Below are positions 47,483 through 58,151 of a stretch of DNA of 64,000 nt, piece by piece. The position numbers were made by a program, and so were the translations under genes. This stretch comes from Paracoccus yeei ATCC BAA-599 (GTDB lineage: Bacteria; Pseudomonadota; Alphaproteobacteria; Rhodobacterales; Rhodobacteraceae). The stretch is from positions 62,001 to 126,000 of the forward strand of contig NZ_JHWH01000013.1 in NCBI RefSeq assembly GCF_000622145.1, given 5' to 3'. Numbering within the stretch: the stretch's first letter is position 1; each line of letters begins with the position of its first letter. The notes beneath the pieces are model-generated. The model worked only from the letters and a program-made list of their open reading frames with translations, did no database searches and was not told the DNA's origin.

Positions 47483-49024
47483 CTAGTCCACCTTGACGAC
47501 CGGCTCGACCCCCAGCGCCTCGGCCAGGGACTTGAAGCGGGCGTCCGCGACCTCGCCCATCAGCGCCGTGCCGGTCCGCGTCAGGCGCAGTTCCAGCACC
47601 TTGCGCTTGCGGTTGAACTTCAGCGTCCCCGCCTCGGACGGGTCGCGGACCGAGAACATGGCCCCGAACCGCATGGCCTTGCCCAGAACCTCGGCATCGC
47701 GGATCTCGTCGTCGCTGAGCAGCTTGAACAGCGGCGCCATCGCCGAATTGCCGCGGCTGTTCTTGTAGCGGTGCAGCAGCGACAGGCCCAGGAAAACCCG
47801 CTCGGGATGGGACAGCGCCGCCATGTTCGCCCGCGTGACATTGTCGAAACAGGCATCGGCGCGATAGTCGGGATGCGTGCGCCAGGTGGTGTCGTGCAGC
47901 AGGCAGGCGGCCCGGATCAGCCGGTCGCGCTGCGGGGGCGCGTCCTTGAAGATGGGCTCCAGGAACTGGTACAGCCGCTTGCCGAACCCCGGCATCCGCG
48001 CCATCTGGCGTTCCGAAAACCGCGCCGCCTCAAGCAGCGGGTCGCGCGAACGCAGGCTTTCGGGCATCTGTTCGTAAAGCAGCCCCTCGCGGATGCCATA
48101 GGAGGACACGGCCAGCGATTTCGGCTCGAGGCTGATGACCAGTTGGCGCAGCACCTGGCTTGCCAGCGGCACCAGTTCCATCCGGCTGGCCGAGATGCCA
48201 AGCTTGCTGCGCATGTCGGACAGGTTCTGGTTGCCGATCCACTTGACGGTCGCCAGCACGTCGTCGGTGGACATGCGGTATTCGTGCAGCACCGTCATCG
48301 GATAGTCCGCGCGTTCCATGTCCAGCCGGGCGATGGCGCGCCAGGACCCGCCGACCAGATAGATCTGCTCGTGCCCTCGGCCCAGCTTTTTCGCCGCATC
48401 CTCCAGGATCTTCTGGACATGGTCGCGCAGGCCGTCGCTGCCGCCCTTGACCTGCTGCAGGCGGAACGGGCCGAGCGGCGTGGAGATGCGCCGCCCGACC
48501 TTGCCCTTGTCCACCTCGGCCAGTTCCATCGAGTTGCCGCCGATGTCGCAGACCAGTCCCATGGCCTCGGGCCAGCCCAGCAGCACGCCCTGGGCCGACA
48601 GGCGCGCCTCTTCCTCGCCGTCGATGACCCACAGCTTCAGCCCGGTTTCCTTTTCGACCGCCCGGCGAAAGGCGGGGCCGTCCTCGGCCTCGCGCACGGC
48701 GGCGGTGGCCACGCAGGTCAGGGGCTTGATGCCCATGCCCTCGGCCAGCGCGGCAAAGCGCTTCAGCGCCGACATGCCGCGCACGACGCCCTCGGGGTTC
48801 AACCGGCCGGTGGTCGCCAGCCCCTGCCCCAGTCCCGCCATGACCTTTTCGTTGTAGAAATAGGCGGGCGAGCGCGCCGCGCCGTCGAAGACGACCATCC
48901 GGATCGAGTTCGAGCCCACGTCGACCACGCCCACCCGGCTGAGCGCGCGTTCCGAGGCGCGCTCGAACAGCGATCGTCCAAAGGGCTCGATGGTTTCCCC
49001 GCTTGCGGTCACAACACCGTTCAT
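47483..49024 (-). CDS. ppx: Exopolyphosphatase (Ppx/GppA family)
   Basis: The 513-residue phosphatase releases phosphate from polyphosphate or pppGpp. Actin-fold ATPase motifs VVDVGSNSIRMVVFDG and CDIGGNSMELAEVD are present, with the catalytic Glu in DGEEEARLSA. The C-terminal half contains an HD-like domain (LLHDTTWRTHPDY), and the length matches full-size PPX rather than the short GppA forms. It follows ppk on the same strand with 69 bases between, so synthesis and breakdown of polyphosphate are encoded together. Confidence 0.92.
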   Translation of the reverse strand: MNGVVTASGETIEPFGRSLFERASERALSRVGVVDVGSNSIRMVVFDGAARSPAYFYNEKVMAGLGQGLATTGRLNPEGVVRGMSALKRFAALAEGMGIKPLTCVATAAVREAEDGPAFRRAVEKETGLKLWVIDGEEEARLSAQGVLLGWPEAMGLVCDIGGNSMELAEVDKGKVGRRISTPLGPFRLQQVKGGSDGLRDHVQKILEDAAKKLGRGHEQIYLVGGSWRAIARLDMERADYPMTVLHEYRMSTDDVLATVKWIGNQNLSDMRSKLGISASRMELVPLASQVLRQLVISLEPKSLAVSSYGIREGLLYEQMPESLRSRDPLLEAARFSERQMARMPGFGKRLYQFLEPIFKDAPPQRDRLIRAACLLHDTTWRTHPDYRADACFDNVTRANMAALSHPERVFLGLSLLHRYKNSRGNSAMAPLFKLLSDDEIRDAEVLGKAMRFGAMFSVRDPSEAGTLKFNRKRKVLELRLTRTGTALMGEVADARFKSLAEALGVEPVVKVD

Positions 49025-49093
49025 CGGTTTCCTCTCGGTTCCGTTACCACCTGAACGATGGCAAGCGATGCATGGTTCATTAACTTTTGTTCG

Positions 49094-51259
49094 TCAATCC
49101 GCCGAATGGGTCAGAGCCGGCACGTCGCGCGCCCCCTTGGTCCCCCTTCCGGACAAAGACGGGTTTTCCATGAAGAACTTGTGACAGTTGAACAAATCGT
49201 CCTTGCCGGCGGGCAGATAACGCAGATAGCGGCCGTCGGGCTGCAGCAGCCAGCTTTGCGCCTCGTCCCCCAGGTTCGCGGCCATGATCTGGCTGGTGAT
49301 CTGGGCCTTGACGGTTTCGTTCATGCATTCGACCAGCGCCTCGACCCGGCGGTTCAGGTTGCGGCCCATCCAGTCGGCGGAGCTGATGAAGACGCGCGCC
49401 TTCTTGGACGGCAGGCCGTGGCCGTTGCCGAAACAGACGATGCGGGAATGTTCCAGGAAGCGGCCGACGATGGACTTGACGCGGATGTTTTCCGACAGGC
49501 CGGCGATGCCCGGGCGCAGGCCGCAGATGCCGCGGATGACCAGGCTGATGCGCACGCCGGCGTTGCTGGCATCGTAAAGCGCCTCGATCACCTCCTTGTC
49601 GATCAGGCTGTTCATCTTGGCCCAGATCTCGGCCGGGCGGCCGCGGCGGGCATATTCCGCCTCGCGCCCGATCAGGTCGATCAGCCGCTCTTTCAGGTCG
49701 ATGGGCGAGATCGCCAGGTTCTCAAGCCCCTCGGGCTGGACATAGCCGGACAGGAAATTGAACACCTTGGCCGCATCGCGCCCCAGCGCGGGATCGCAGG
49801 TGAACAGCGACAGGTCGGTGTAGATGCGCGCGGTGATCGGGTGATAGTTGCCGGTGCCGAAATGGGTATAGGTGACAAGCTGCTCGCCCTCGCGCCGCAC
49901 CACGGCGCTGATCTTGGCGTGGGTCTTGTACTGCATGAAGCCATAGACCACATGCGCCCCCGCCCGCTCCAGCCGGCGGGACTGGCGGATGTTCGCGGCC
50001 TCGTCGAAGCGGGCCTTCAGCTCGACCAGGGCCGTCACCGACTTGCCCGATTCCGCCGCCTCGCACAGCGCGTCCACGATGGGGCTGTCGCGCGAGGTGC
50101 GGTAAAGCGTCTGCTTGATCGCGACCACGTTCGGATCGGCGGCGGCCTGGGCCAGAAAGCGCGTCACCATCTCGAAGGTCTCGTAGGGGTGGTGCAGCAG
50201 CATGTCCTTTTGCCGGATCGCCGCGAACATGTCGCCGTCGTGGTCCTGCACGCGCTCGGGCACGCGCGGGGTAAAGGACGGCCACTGCAGGTCGCGGCGG
50301 CTGTCCAGCACCAGTTCGCTGAGGTCGGCCATGCCCAGCAGGCCCTCGACCTCGACCACCTCCTCGGGGGTGACGGCCAGTTCCTGCATGATCAGCTTGC
50401 GCAGCCGATCGGGCGCGCCGGAGGTGATCTTCAGTCGGATGACGCTGCCGCGCCGCCGGCGCTTCAGCGCGGTCTCGAACTCGCGCACCAGGTCCTCGGC
50501 CTCTTCCTCGACCTCGAGGTCGCTGTCGCGCAGCACGCGGAAGGCGCAATGGCCGATGTCGCGATAGCCGGGAAACAGGCTGGGCAGGTGCATCAGCAGC
50601 ACTTCCTCAAGCCGGACGAAGCGTTTGCCGCCCGGCAGGGTGATGAAGCGCGCGATCTGCTGGGGGATCGGCAGCAGGGCCTGCATCTGGCGCCCGTCGC
50701 CTTCGCGCGCCAGGTCCACGGCCAGCGAAAAGCCCAGGTTCGGGATGAAGGGGAACGGGTGCGCCGGGTCTATCGCCAGGGGCGAGACCACGGGGAACAC
50801 CTGGTCCATGAAGTAGCGGCGCAGGAATTCCTCTTCGCTGCGGGTCATGGCGCTGCGCGACAGGATGGTGATGTCGGCCAGCTCCATCTCGCGCCGCAAC
50901 CCGTTCCAGACCGCCTGCTGCGCCCCCATCAGGCGGCGGGCGTCGGCGTTGACCATGGTCAGCTGTTCCGAGGCGGTCAGCCCGTCGTCCGATAGCGTCG
51001 TGTTTCCTTCGCGCACAAGCTCGCGAAGGCCCGCCACCCGGACGGTATAGAATTCATCCAGATTCGTCGCCGAGATCGCCAGGAAGCGCAACCGCTCCAG
51101 CAGCGGCACGCGGGGGTTGCGCGCTTCGTCCAGAACGCGCCAGTTGAAGCTGAGCCAGCTGATCTCGCGGTTGAAGAAGCGGGCCGGACCCTGGGGCGTG
51201 CCCTCGGGCAGTTGCTTTGGCGGCAGGTAGGGGGTGCGAAGATAGTCGGCCTGGGTCAT
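49094..51259 (-). CDS. ppk: Polyphosphate kinase 1
   Basis: Ppk1 (721 residues) polymerises ATP gamma-phosphate into polyphosphate. The N-terminal ATP domain begins [20 protein letters not shown]. The phosphorylated His lies in [13 protein letters not shown], and the second catalytic segment is [23 protein letters not shown] (key part [12 protein letters not shown]). The ATG at 51259 overlaps the hdaA stop by four bases. A long open extension upstream lies over hdaA and is not real. Coupling with a replication-initiation regulator is conserved in several alphaproteobacteria. Confidence 0.95.
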   Translation of the reverse strand: MTQADYLRTPYLPPKQLPEGTPQGPARFFNREISWLSFNWRVLDEARNPRVPLLERLRFLAISATNLDEFYTVRVAGLRELVREGNTTLSDDGLTASEQLTMVNADARRLMGAQQAVWNGLRREMELADITILSRSAMTRSEEEFLRRYFMDQVFPVVSPLAIDPAHPFPFIPNLGFSLAVDLAREGDGRQMQALLPIPQQIARFITLPGGKRFVRLEEVLLMHLPSLFPGYRDIGHCAFRVLRDSDLEVEEEAEDLVREFETALKRRRRGSVIRLKITSGAPDRLRKLIMQELAVTPEEVVEVEGLLGMADLSELVLDSRRDLQWPSFTPRVPERVQDHDGDMFAAIRQKDMLLHHPYETFEMVTRFLAQAAADPNVVAIKQTLYRTSRDSPIVDALCEAAESGKSVTALVELKARFDEAANIRQSRRLERAGAHVVYGFMQYKTHAKISAVVRREGEQLVTYTHFGTGNYHPITARIYTDLSLFTCDPALGRDAAKVFNFLSGYVQPEGLENLAISPIDLKERLIDLIGREAEYARRGRPAEIWAKMNSLIDKEVIEALYDASNAGVRISLVIRGICGLRPGIAGLSENIRVKSIVGRFLEHSRIVCFGNGHGLPSKKARVFISSADWMGRNLNRRVEALVECMNETVKAQITSQIMAANLGDEAQSWLLQPDGRYLRYLPAGKDDLFNCHKFFMENPSLSGRGTKGARDVPALTHSAD

Positions 51260-51975
51260 GGTGCCTCGTGCGATGAGGGGGCAGAGGATGGCTCGGACGG
51301 CGCAAGCTTGTCCAGAAGCTCGGCCGCCAGCCGGCGGGTCACGGGACGGCGGTCGGCCAGGGACTTGCGGTCGATGGCGGCCACCAGATGGCGGGCAAGG
51401 CCAAGGTCGCGCTCCATCCGCAGGGCCAGCCAGTCGACCACGTCGGGCGCGACCTGGATCTGGCGGTCGGCGAACAGCTTGACCAGCACGGCGGGCAAAA
51501 GCGCGTCGTCGGGCGGGCCCAGCACCGCCTGGGCGGCCGATTCCAGCCGCGACAGCAGGTCGGGCAGGACGATCCCCCAGTCGCGCGGCGCGGTGCGGCC
51601 GGTGATCAGCAGCAGGACCTGGCGCGCGCCGGCCAGGTTCCACAGGTGGAACAGCGCATCCTCGGCCTCGGTGATCCCGGCGATCTCATGGGCGTTCTCG
51701 ACCGCAAGCGCGCCGCCCCAGGGCAGCAGCGCATCCACGTCCCCGGGCGAGACGGTCGCGGCGCGCAGGACCTGGGCGCCGTTCTCCTCGGCCCAGAAGC
51801 GCGCAAGGTGCGACTTGCCCGAACCCGGCCCCCCGATCAGCAACAGCCGCCCCCCGGGCCAGGCGGCGGGCCGGTCCAGCATGGCCAGCGCGTCGCGGTT
51901 GGCGGCGGTGGTCAGGAAATCGTCCCGCGACAGGGCGGGCGGGATCGTCAGGTCCAGGGCAAGCTGGCGGGCCAA
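51256..51975 (-). CDS. hdaA: DnaA-like replication regulator HdaA
   Basis: HdaA (239 residues) works with the sliding clamp to switch DnaA off after initiation. The N-terminal clamp-binding motif QLALDL (4-9) fits the Hda consensus. A AAA+ domain follows with Walker A GGPGSGKS (48-55), a Walker B region reading LAVENAHEI in place of the usual DD, and a sensor segment [11 protein letters not shown]. The C-terminal DNA-binding domain of DnaA is absent, as expected for Hda. It lies between a PerM-like transporter gene and ppk, joined to ppk by a four-base overlap. Confidence 0.88.
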   Translation of the reverse strand: MARQLALDLTIPPALSRDDFLTTAANRDALAMLDRPAAWPGGRLLLIGGPGSGKSHLARFWAEENGAQVLRAATVSPGDVDALLPWGGALAVENAHEIAGITEAEDALFHLWNLAGARQVLLLITGRTAPRDWGIVLPDLLSRLESAAQAVLGPPDDALLPAVLVKLFADRQIQVAPDVVDWLALRMERDLGLARHLVAAIDRKSLADRRPVTRRLAAELLDKLAPSEPSSAPSSHEAP

Positions 51976-51978
51976 GGA

Positions 51979-53313
51979 TCAGCCGTCCTTCTTCTGCTTC
52001 TCGCGCTGGCGGTCCTCCTCGTCGGCCCGGCGCGCCTCGATGTGAAGCTGCACCGGCGAGGGCGGGCCCTCGGGGGCGTGCCGCGGCTCTTTCTGCTTGC
52101 GGGCGCGGTCCTGGCGGTCCTCGACCAGTTCGGCCAGCTCCTCCTGCCGCTGGATCTCGGCCACGCGCACGTCATGGGACAGCTGGGCCAGGCGGCGCAG
52201 GTTCGCGACCGTGCCGCGCGGCACCAGTTCGATCAGCATGGGCGGCGCGGGCGGGGCCGGCACCTCGCGCCCGGTGTAAAGCGCGCTTTCCTTGTAGCGC
52301 CCGACGGCATAGCGCACCAGAACGCCCAGGGCCGCCGCGATGGGCACCGCGACCAGAAGGCCGACAAAGCCGAACATGGTGCCGAAAACGGTCAGGGCCA
52401 GCATCAGCCAGACCGGATGCACCCCGACCGAGCCGCCGACGATCTTGGGTTGCAGGAAGTTGCCCTCGATGAACTGGCCGGCGGCGAAGATCGCGACCAC
52501 CGCCCCGATCCAGACCGGCTCGCCCCAGAAGCTGAACAGCGCGACCCCGATGGCCGTCGCGCCCCCGATCAGCACGCCGACATAGGGAATGAACGACAGC
52601 GAGGCCGCAAGCGCCCCGATCGCCACGCCAAAGGGCAGCCCGACCAGCCCCAGCCCGACCGAATAGAACGTCCCCAGGGTCAGGATCACCAGCCCCTGCC
52701 CGCGCACGAAGCCCGACAGCGCCCGGTCGATGTCGCGGGCCAGGCCCCGGATCGTGTCGGCATGTTCGCGCGGCAGAAGCTCGTCCAGCCGGGCGACCAT
52801 GCTGTCCCAGTCCAGCAGCAGATAGAAGGCCACGACCGGTACGATCACCACCAGCGCCAGCAGGCTGAACACCCCCATGACCGAGCCGAGCACCGTCGAG
52901 ACGACCTGCATCCCGCTTTCGCTGACCCGCTGGCCGACGTTGGTCAGGGCGGTGTTGACGGTGCTGCCTTCGGCAAAGACCTGGGGAAAGCGGCTCATCA
53001 GGAACTGCTGCAGCTGCTCGGCCATCTGCGGGGCGGTATTGACCAGCTGCGTGGTCTGGCGGACCAGCACCGGAACCAGCATCAGCACCACGGCGACCAT
53101 GATCAGCACGCCCACGAGCGTGATGACCACCACCGCCAGCGTGCGCGACAGGCCCAGGCGTTCCAGCCGGTCGGCCACCGGGTCCAGCAGGTAGGCCACC
53201 GCCGCCCCCAGGATGAAGGGCATCATCTGATTTCCCAGCGCCCATAGCGCCAGCAGCAGGACGGCCAGCGCCCCGCCCCAATACCAGACCTGTTTCTGTG
53301 CCGGGAGCCTCAT
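51979..53313 (-). CDS. AI-2E (PerM-like) family transporter
   Basis: The 444-residue inner-membrane protein has about seven helices in the arrangement of the AI-2E exporter/PerM family, with paired hydrophobic segments at the start, a soluble middle region (about 95-145) and VAFYLLLDWDSM and GNFLQPKIVGGSVGVHP motifs. The C-terminal 90 residues are charged and rich in Arg, Glu and Gln, probably a cytoplasmic coiled tail. The substrate cannot be inferred; despite the name, most members are not proven to export AI-2. It heads the perM-hdaA-ppk-ppx run; the gap to proS holds divergent promoters. Confidence 0.85.
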   Translation of the reverse strand: MRLPAQKQVWYWGGALAVLLLALWALGNQMMPFILGAAVAYLLDPVADRLERLGLSRTLAVVVITLVGVLIMVAVVLMLVPVLVRQTTQLVNTAPQMAEQLQQFLMSRFPQVFAEGSTVNTALTNVGQRVSESGMQVVSTVLGSVMGVFSLLALVVIVPVVAFYLLLDWDSMVARLDELLPREHADTIRGLARDIDRALSGFVRGQGLVILTLGTFYSVGLGLVGLPFGVAIGALAASLSFIPYVGVLIGGATAIGVALFSFWGEPVWIGAVVAIFAAGQFIEGNFLQPKIVGGSVGVHPVWLMLALTVFGTMFGFVGLLVAVPIAAALGVLVRYAVGRYKESALYTGREVPAPPAPPMLIELVPRGTVANLRRLAQLSHDVRVAEIQRQEELAELVEDRQDRARKQKEPRHAPEGPPSPVQLHIEARRADEEDRQREKQKKDG

Positions 53314-53439
53314 GCGCCTCTCCTGATGTTCGCGCGTCGCGACCTATTTGGACGGTTGCGGCCCCCTATGCAAGGAAGCCCGTTGCCCCCCTGAACGCTC
53401 TGCGCTAACTCGCTTAGGCCCATCAGGAAGGATTCCGCC

Positions 53440-54792
53440 ATGCGTCTGTCGCGCTATTTCATGCCCGTCCTCAAGGAAGACCCGAAAGAGGCGCAGATCG
53501 TCAGCCACCGGCTGATGCTGCGCGCCGGCATGATCAAGCAGCAGGCAGCGGGCATCTATTCCTGGCTGCCGATGGGGTTCAAGGTGCTGAACAACATCCA
53601 GCGCATCGTGCACGAGGAACAGGCCCGCGCGGGCCATATCGCCATGCTGATGCCGACGCTGCAACCGGCCGACCTGTGGCGCGAAAGCGGCCGCTACGAC
53701 GATTACGGCGAAGAGATGCTGCGCATCAAGGACCGCCACAAGCGCGACCTGCTTTACGGGCCCACGAACGAGGAGATGATCACCGACATCTTCCGCAGCC
53801 ATGTGTCGTCCTACAAGGACCTGCCGCTGACCCTGTATCATATCCAGTGGAAGTTCCGCGACGAGATCCGGCCCCGCTTCGGCGTCATGCGCGGGCGCGA
53901 GTTCCTGATGAAGGACGGCTACAACTTCGATCTGACCAAGGAAGCCGCGCTGCACGCCTACAACCGGCACCTGGTCAGCTATCTGCGGACCTATGAGCGC
54001 ATGGGCCTGCAGGCGATCCCGATGCGTGCCGACGGCGGGCCCATCGGCGGCGACTATACCCACGAATTCCTGGTGCTGGCCGAGACGGGCGAATCGGAGG
54101 TCTTCTATGACAGCCAGATCACCGACCTGAAGTTCGGCGACCGCGCCATCGACTATGACAGCGTCGAACAGTGCCAGGCGGTGCTCGAGGAATTCACCAG
54201 CCGCTATGCCCGCACCGACGAGACCCATGACGAGGCGCTGTTCAACCAGATCCCCGAGGAACGCCGCCGCACCGCGCGCGGCATCGAGGTCGGCCAGATC
54301 TTCTATTTCGGGACCAAGTATTCCGAGCCGATGGGCGCCACCGTGGTCGGCCCCGACGGGGCCCGCGTGCCGGTCCACATGGGCAGCCACGGCATCGGCG
54401 TCAGCCGCCTTCTGGGCGCCATCATCGAGGCCAGCCACGACGACAAGGGCATCATCTGGCCCGAAGGGGTGACGCCCTTCCACGCCGGCATCGTGAACCT
54501 GAAGCAGGGCGACGCCTCGACCGACAGCGCCTGCGAGGCGCTTTACGCCGAGCTGAAGGCCCAGGGGCTGGACCCGCTTTACGACGACCGCGACGAGCGC
54601 GCCGGGGCCAAGTTCGCCACTATGGACCTGATCGGGCTGCCCTGGCGCATCACCGTGGGCCCGCGGGGCCTGGCCGCGAACAAGGTGGAACTGACCTCGC
54701 GCCGCACGGGCGAATCGGTCGAGATGTCGCCTCAGGACGCCGTCGCCCGCCTGACCGAGCTCTATCGCCCGGTGCTTCGGGCCGGCCTTTAG
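53440..54792 (+). CDS. proS: Prolyl-tRNA synthetase (short alphaproteobacterial type)
   Basis: ProS (450 residues) charges tRNA-Pro. Class II motifs are visible: motif 1 around [15 protein letters not shown], motif 2 with [23 protein letters not shown] and motif 3 [16 protein letters not shown], followed by the anticodon-binding domain (about 350-450). The roughly 180-residue editing insertion between motifs 2 and 3 of E. coli ProS is absent, as in other alphaproteobacteria, so misacylated Ala-tRNA-Pro must be cleared by a free-standing factor elsewhere. It converges on the Usp gene with a four-base overlap of stops. Confidence 0.95.
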   Translation: MRLSRYFMPVLKEDPKEAQIVSHRLMLRAGMIKQQAAGIYSWLPMGFKVLNNIQRIVHEEQARAGHIAMLMPTLQPADLWRESGRYDDYGEEMLRIKDRHKRDLLYGPTNEEMITDIFRSHVSSYKDLPLTLYHIQWKFRDEIRPRFGVMRGREFLMKDGYNFDLTKEAALHAYNRHLVSYLRTYERMGLQAIPMRADGGPIGGDYTHEFLVLAETGESEVFYDSQITDLKFGDRAIDYDSVEQCQAVLEEFTSRYARTDETHDEALFNQIPEERRRTARGIEVGQIFYFGTKYSEPMGATVVGPDGARVPVHMGSHGIGVSRLLGAIIEASHDDKGIIWPEGVTPFHAGIVNLKQGDASTDSACEALYAELKAQGLDPLYDDRDERAGAKFATMDLIGLPWRITVGPRGLAANKVELTSRRTGESVEMSPQDAVARLTELYRPVLRAGL

Positions 54793-55646
54793 AGCGCGGG
54801 CTTGCGCAAGGGGCCGACCGGCACGCAGATCAGGTCGATCTCGGCATTGCGGATCATCTCGGCGCTGGTCGATCCCAGGATCAGCCGGCGCAGCGCGCCC
54901 TGTCCGCGCGCCCCGGTCACGAGCAGGTCGAACCGATCCTCGCGCTGCATCCGCGCCAGGGCCGTGGGCACCGCGACGTGGCGCAGGGCATAGTGCAGAT
55001 GGCCCGCCGCCTTCAGCACCGGCCGCAGACGGCGACGCAGACGCAGCTCCAGATGGGCCATCGCCTCGTTGTCCAGCCGTTGCAGCGAGACCGAGCTTAG
55101 CCCCCCGGTCCGCAGCGTCGGCGGGCTGGGCAGGTGCGTGGCGTGCAGGACGGTCATATCCGCGCCCCGGACCAGGCCCAGCCGGTCCAGCGCGCGGGCG
55201 ACCGGCAGGGCGCTGCGGTCCTCGGCCAAAGCCAGCAGGATGCGGTGCCAGGGGCGGTCGGCCGGGTGGCGAACCACGGCGACCGGGCAGGCCGCGGCGG
55301 TCAGCACCCGCTCGGCCGTGGTGCCCGCGAGGCCCTGCAGAAAGCGGCGCGGCCGGGGCACGCCCATCAGGATCAGCGCCGCGCCGGTTTCCCGGGCCAG
55401 ACGCAGGATCGCCTCGTCCGGATCGCCGGGCAGGGTCACGCAGCGCAGCGCGACGCCCGCAGGGACCACGCGCGCAGCCTGGGCGCGCAGGCGATCCTCG
55501 GCCTCGGCACTGGCGGGCCCGGCCTCGTCGATGACGTGCAGCAGGGTGATCCGGGCGTCGTCGTCCCCCCGCGCCAGCGCCGCCGCCCGGGCCAGGGCGT
55601 GATCGGACCGGCCGGAAAGATCGCTTGCCACCAGATAGTTGCGCAT
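54789..55646 (-). CDS. Tandem universal stress protein
   Basis: The 285-residue protein contains two Usp domains (about 1-135 and 140-280). The second has the ATP-binding glycine loop [22 protein letters not shown]. The first loop ([22 protein letters not shown]) is altered, so only the second is likely to bind ATP. Such tandem proteins act in stress survival, often under energy limitation. Its stop overlaps the proS stop in convergent orientation. Confidence 0.85.
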   Translation of the reverse strand: MRNYLVASDLSGRSDHALARAAALARGDDDARITLLHVIDEAGPASAEAEDRLRAQAARVVPAGVALRCVTLPGDPDEAILRLARETGAALILMGVPRPRRFLQGLAGTTAERVLTAAACPVAVVRHPADRPWHRILLALAEDRSALPVARALDRLGLVRGADMTVLHATHLPSPPTLRTGGLSSVSLQRLDNEAMAHLELRLRRRLRPVLKAAGHLHYALRHVAVPTALARMQREDRFDLLVTGARGQGALRRLILGSTSAEMIRNAEIDLICVPVGPLRKPAL

Positions 55647-55772
55647 TCCACCTCTCGCTTTCGGGCCAGCCTAGCCCGGTTTCCCCGGCACCGAAAGCCA
55701 CCTGCCTTTTCGGCAGATGGACAGGCCCATGGCCGGCAAGGGATGATCCATCCGATTCGGACATGGGGCATC

Positions 55773-56951
55773 ATGCACAAGATGGTGGTAAGGCTGGCGC
55801 TGCTGGCGCTGGTCCTGGGGGTCGCCGGACTCTGGACCTTTCGCCTTTGGCCGGCGCCGCCGCGTCCGGCGCAGGTGGTGCCCACGATCGAGATCGCGCG
55901 TGGCAGTGCCGGCGGCGGCGTGGCCATCGAGCTTGTGCCCCCGGCCGAGGGGCTGGCCGTGGTGCCGATGCTGGTGACGGGCCGCGCCTCGGCCGGGGCC
56001 AAGGGGGCCCTGATGCAGGAATGGCCCGGCTTTCACGTCGAGGCGCGCTTTTCCGGAACCGAGATCCGGGTCCGGTTCCAGGATGCCAGCAACCGCTGGC
56101 GGGTTCTGGTGGACGAGGGCCGGACCGCACGCATCGACCTGTCGCGGCCCGGCGCCCAGGATCTGCGCCTGCGCGGCCTGAGCGACGGCGAACACCGGCT
56201 GCGGGTGGAAAAGACCAGCGAAAGCTCGATGCCCGCCAGTTTCGGCGGCGTCCTGGCGGGACCGGGCACCCGTGGCCTGCCCGCGCCCGAGCCGCGCGCG
56301 CGACTGATCGAGTTCATCGGCGATTCCGACACCGTGGGCTTTGCCAATGGCGCCGAATGGCGCGACTGCACCGAAGGCGAGGTGTTCTCCTCGACCGACA
56401 CCACGCGCAGCTTCGGGCCCCAGGTCGCGCAGGCGCTGGGTGCGGATTACCGCATCATCGCGCGTTCAGGGATCGGGCTCTTGCGCAACTATGGCGGCGC
56501 CAAGCCTGGGGCGACCATGGCCAGCCGCTATGGCCTGGCCCTGCCCAGCGAGCCGGCCGCGACGCGGCTGCCGCAGAAACCCGCCGACATCGTGGTGACG
56601 GGCCTCGGATCGAACGATTTCGGATCGGATTTCGACCTGTCCGAACCCTGGACAGACCAGCAGGCGCTCAGCCGCGATTTCCAGGCCGCGCTGGTCCGCT
56701 TCCTGCGCGAACGCGTGCGGGAAAACCCGGGCGCCCTGCAGGTCCTGCTGGCCTTCGGCGAATACGGCGCGCCGCTGGTGTCGCCCTACAGCGCCGCCCT
56801 GGACAGCCTCAAGGCCGACGGTGCCCGCGCCGTGCTGGTGGTGCTGCCGAAGCTTGATCGGACGGCCTGTTTCTGGCATCCTTCGGCCGACGATCATGCC
56901 ATGATCCGTGACCAGATCCTGGCCGCCATTCTGGCCGCTGGCGAATCCTAG
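55773..56951 (+). CDS. SGNH-hydrolase carbohydrate esterase, CE2-like
   Basis: The 392-residue protein starts with a membrane anchor or signal segment (VRLALLALVLGVAGLW), then a beta-rich domain like the CE2 N-terminal jelly roll (about 45-165, with VEARFSGTEIRVRF). An SGNH esterase domain follows, with nucleophile FIGDSDTVG, GLGSNDFG and the Asp/His pair in FWHPSADDH. CE2 enzymes remove acetyl groups from sugars in polysaccharides. It probably acts outside the membrane on a surface glycan, in line with the glycosyltransferase downstream. The start is uncertain: ATG 55773 with GGGG upstream, or ATG 55743. Confidence 0.75.
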   Translation: MHKMVVRLALLALVLGVAGLWTFRLWPAPPRPAQVVPTIEIARGSAGGGVAIELVPPAEGLAVVPMLVTGRASAGAKGALMQEWPGFHVEARFSGTEIRVRFQDASNRWRVLVDEGRTARIDLSRPGAQDLRLRGLSDGEHRLRVEKTSESSMPASFGGVLAGPGTRGLPAPEPRARLIEFIGDSDTVGFANGAEWRDCTEGEVFSSTDTTRSFGPQVAQALGADYRIIARSGIGLLRNYGGAKPGATMASRYGLALPSEPAATRLPQKPADIVVTGLGSNDFGSDFDLSEPWTDQQALSRDFQAALVRFLRERVRENPGALQVLLAFGEYGAPLVSPYSAALDSLKADGARAVLVVLPKLDRTACFWHPSADDHAMIRDQILAAILAAGES

Positions 56952-57012
56952 ACCGCCGGCTGCCCTGTTTTCCGAAGTTTCTCGTTAATCGGTTTTGTCT
57001 GGTGCCTCGCCG

Positions 57013-58074
57013 ATGATTTCCCTGCGTCCCCTGACCTATCGCATCGGCCTGCTGCTTGGCCTGGGTCAACCCGAGCTTGCCGCCGCAGCCGAAGAGCAAT
57101 GGCAGATCGCTCCGGCCGAGTTTCGCCGCGTGCCGCCCGTCATCATCCTGCCCGGTCAGGCCGAGCGCTTCACCCGGGCCGAGTTCACCACCCTGCCCCT
57201 GCTGATGCAGTCGCTGCACGGCGATCCGGCCGAGCCGATCGGGCCCACGACCGCTTACCGCCTGGCGGATGTCGATATCGTGGACGGCGTCGTCTATTCC
57301 CACGGCTACACGCTGCACCTGCGCCAGCGCCGGCACCGCATGTCGCTGGGTCATCTGGAATCCATCCCGGCCGGGGCGGCCTATGAAAGCTGGGTCGGCA
57401 ACCGCTGGTTCGGCAACTGGCTGCTGGACGACTGCCTGACCTATCGGCTGGCCGAACAGGCGGGCACCCCGGTCACGACCATGCCGCCGCGCGGGGGCCA
57501 TGTGCCCGACTATGAATTCAGGCTGGGCATGCACCCGCGTCGCATCACTGATGCCCATTTCGACGAGCTGGTGGTGTTCGACGACCACGCCAACAACACC
57601 AACCGCCTGGCGCGCGCGCAGGACATGCGGTCCCGCCTGACGCGGCATGTGACGCCGGAACCTCGTCAGGGCGTCTTTCTGATGCGGGGCCAGTCGGGCG
57701 ACCGGCGCCTGCTGGAAAACGAGGCCGAGATCGCCCGGCGCCTGGGGGACGACTACGGCTTTCGCATCATGTTCCCGGAGGATCACAGCGTAGACGCGCT
57801 GATGGCTGCCTGCGCCAATGCCAGCGTTGTCGCCGGCGTCGAGGGAAGCCAGCTGAACCACGGCATTGCCGCCATGCCGCCGGGCGGCACGCTGCTGACG
57901 CTGCAGCCTCCGGACCGCGCCACGACCGCCATGAAGCTTCTGACGGACCGCTGGCAGCAGAGGTTCGCCATGGTCGTGGGCCGGGGTCAGGCCGAATCCT
58001 TCCGCATCGACTGGGGCGAGGTGGTCGCGACGCTGGAGCTTGTCCAAGCGGAAAATGCTGCAAACCCGTCCTAA
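57013..58074 (+). CDS. Glycosyltransferase family 61 (DUF563) protein
   Basis: The 353-residue protein has the GT61 pattern: GNWLLDDCLTYRLAE in the middle, the donor loop FLMRGQSGDRRLLENEAEI and the late VAGVEGSQLNHGIAAMPPGG. This family transfers sugars (often GlcNAc or xylose) to protein or glycan acceptors and in bacteria is common in capsule and exopolysaccharide loci. ATG 57013 is chosen; the ribosome site is weak. The 61 bases before it and the 77 bases after it hold no gene. Its place between an esterase and an acyltransferase/ligase module suggests glycan assembly or decoration. Confidence 0.75.
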   Translation: MISLRPLTYRIGLLLGLGQPELAAAAEEQWQIAPAEFRRVPPVIILPGQAERFTRAEFTTLPLLMQSLHGDPAEPIGPTTAYRLADVDIVDGVVYSHGYTLHLRQRRHRMSLGHLESIPAGAAYESWVGNRWFGNWLLDDCLTYRLAEQAGTPVTTMPPRGGHVPDYEFRLGMHPRRITDAHFDELVVFDDHANNTNRLARAQDMRSRLTRHVTPEPRQGVFLMRGQSGDRRLLENEAEIARRLGDDYGFRIMFPEDHSVDALMAACANASVVAGVEGSQLNHGIAAMPPGGTLLTLQPPDRATTAMKLLTDRWQQRFAMVVGRGQAESFRIDWGEVVATLELVQAENAANPS

Positions 58075-58151
58075 ACGGCAGGTTGAATTTTTCGCGAGCG
58101 GACGGAATGATATGATCAGAAACGGATTCATTGACGTTCTGAGTGTTTGGT

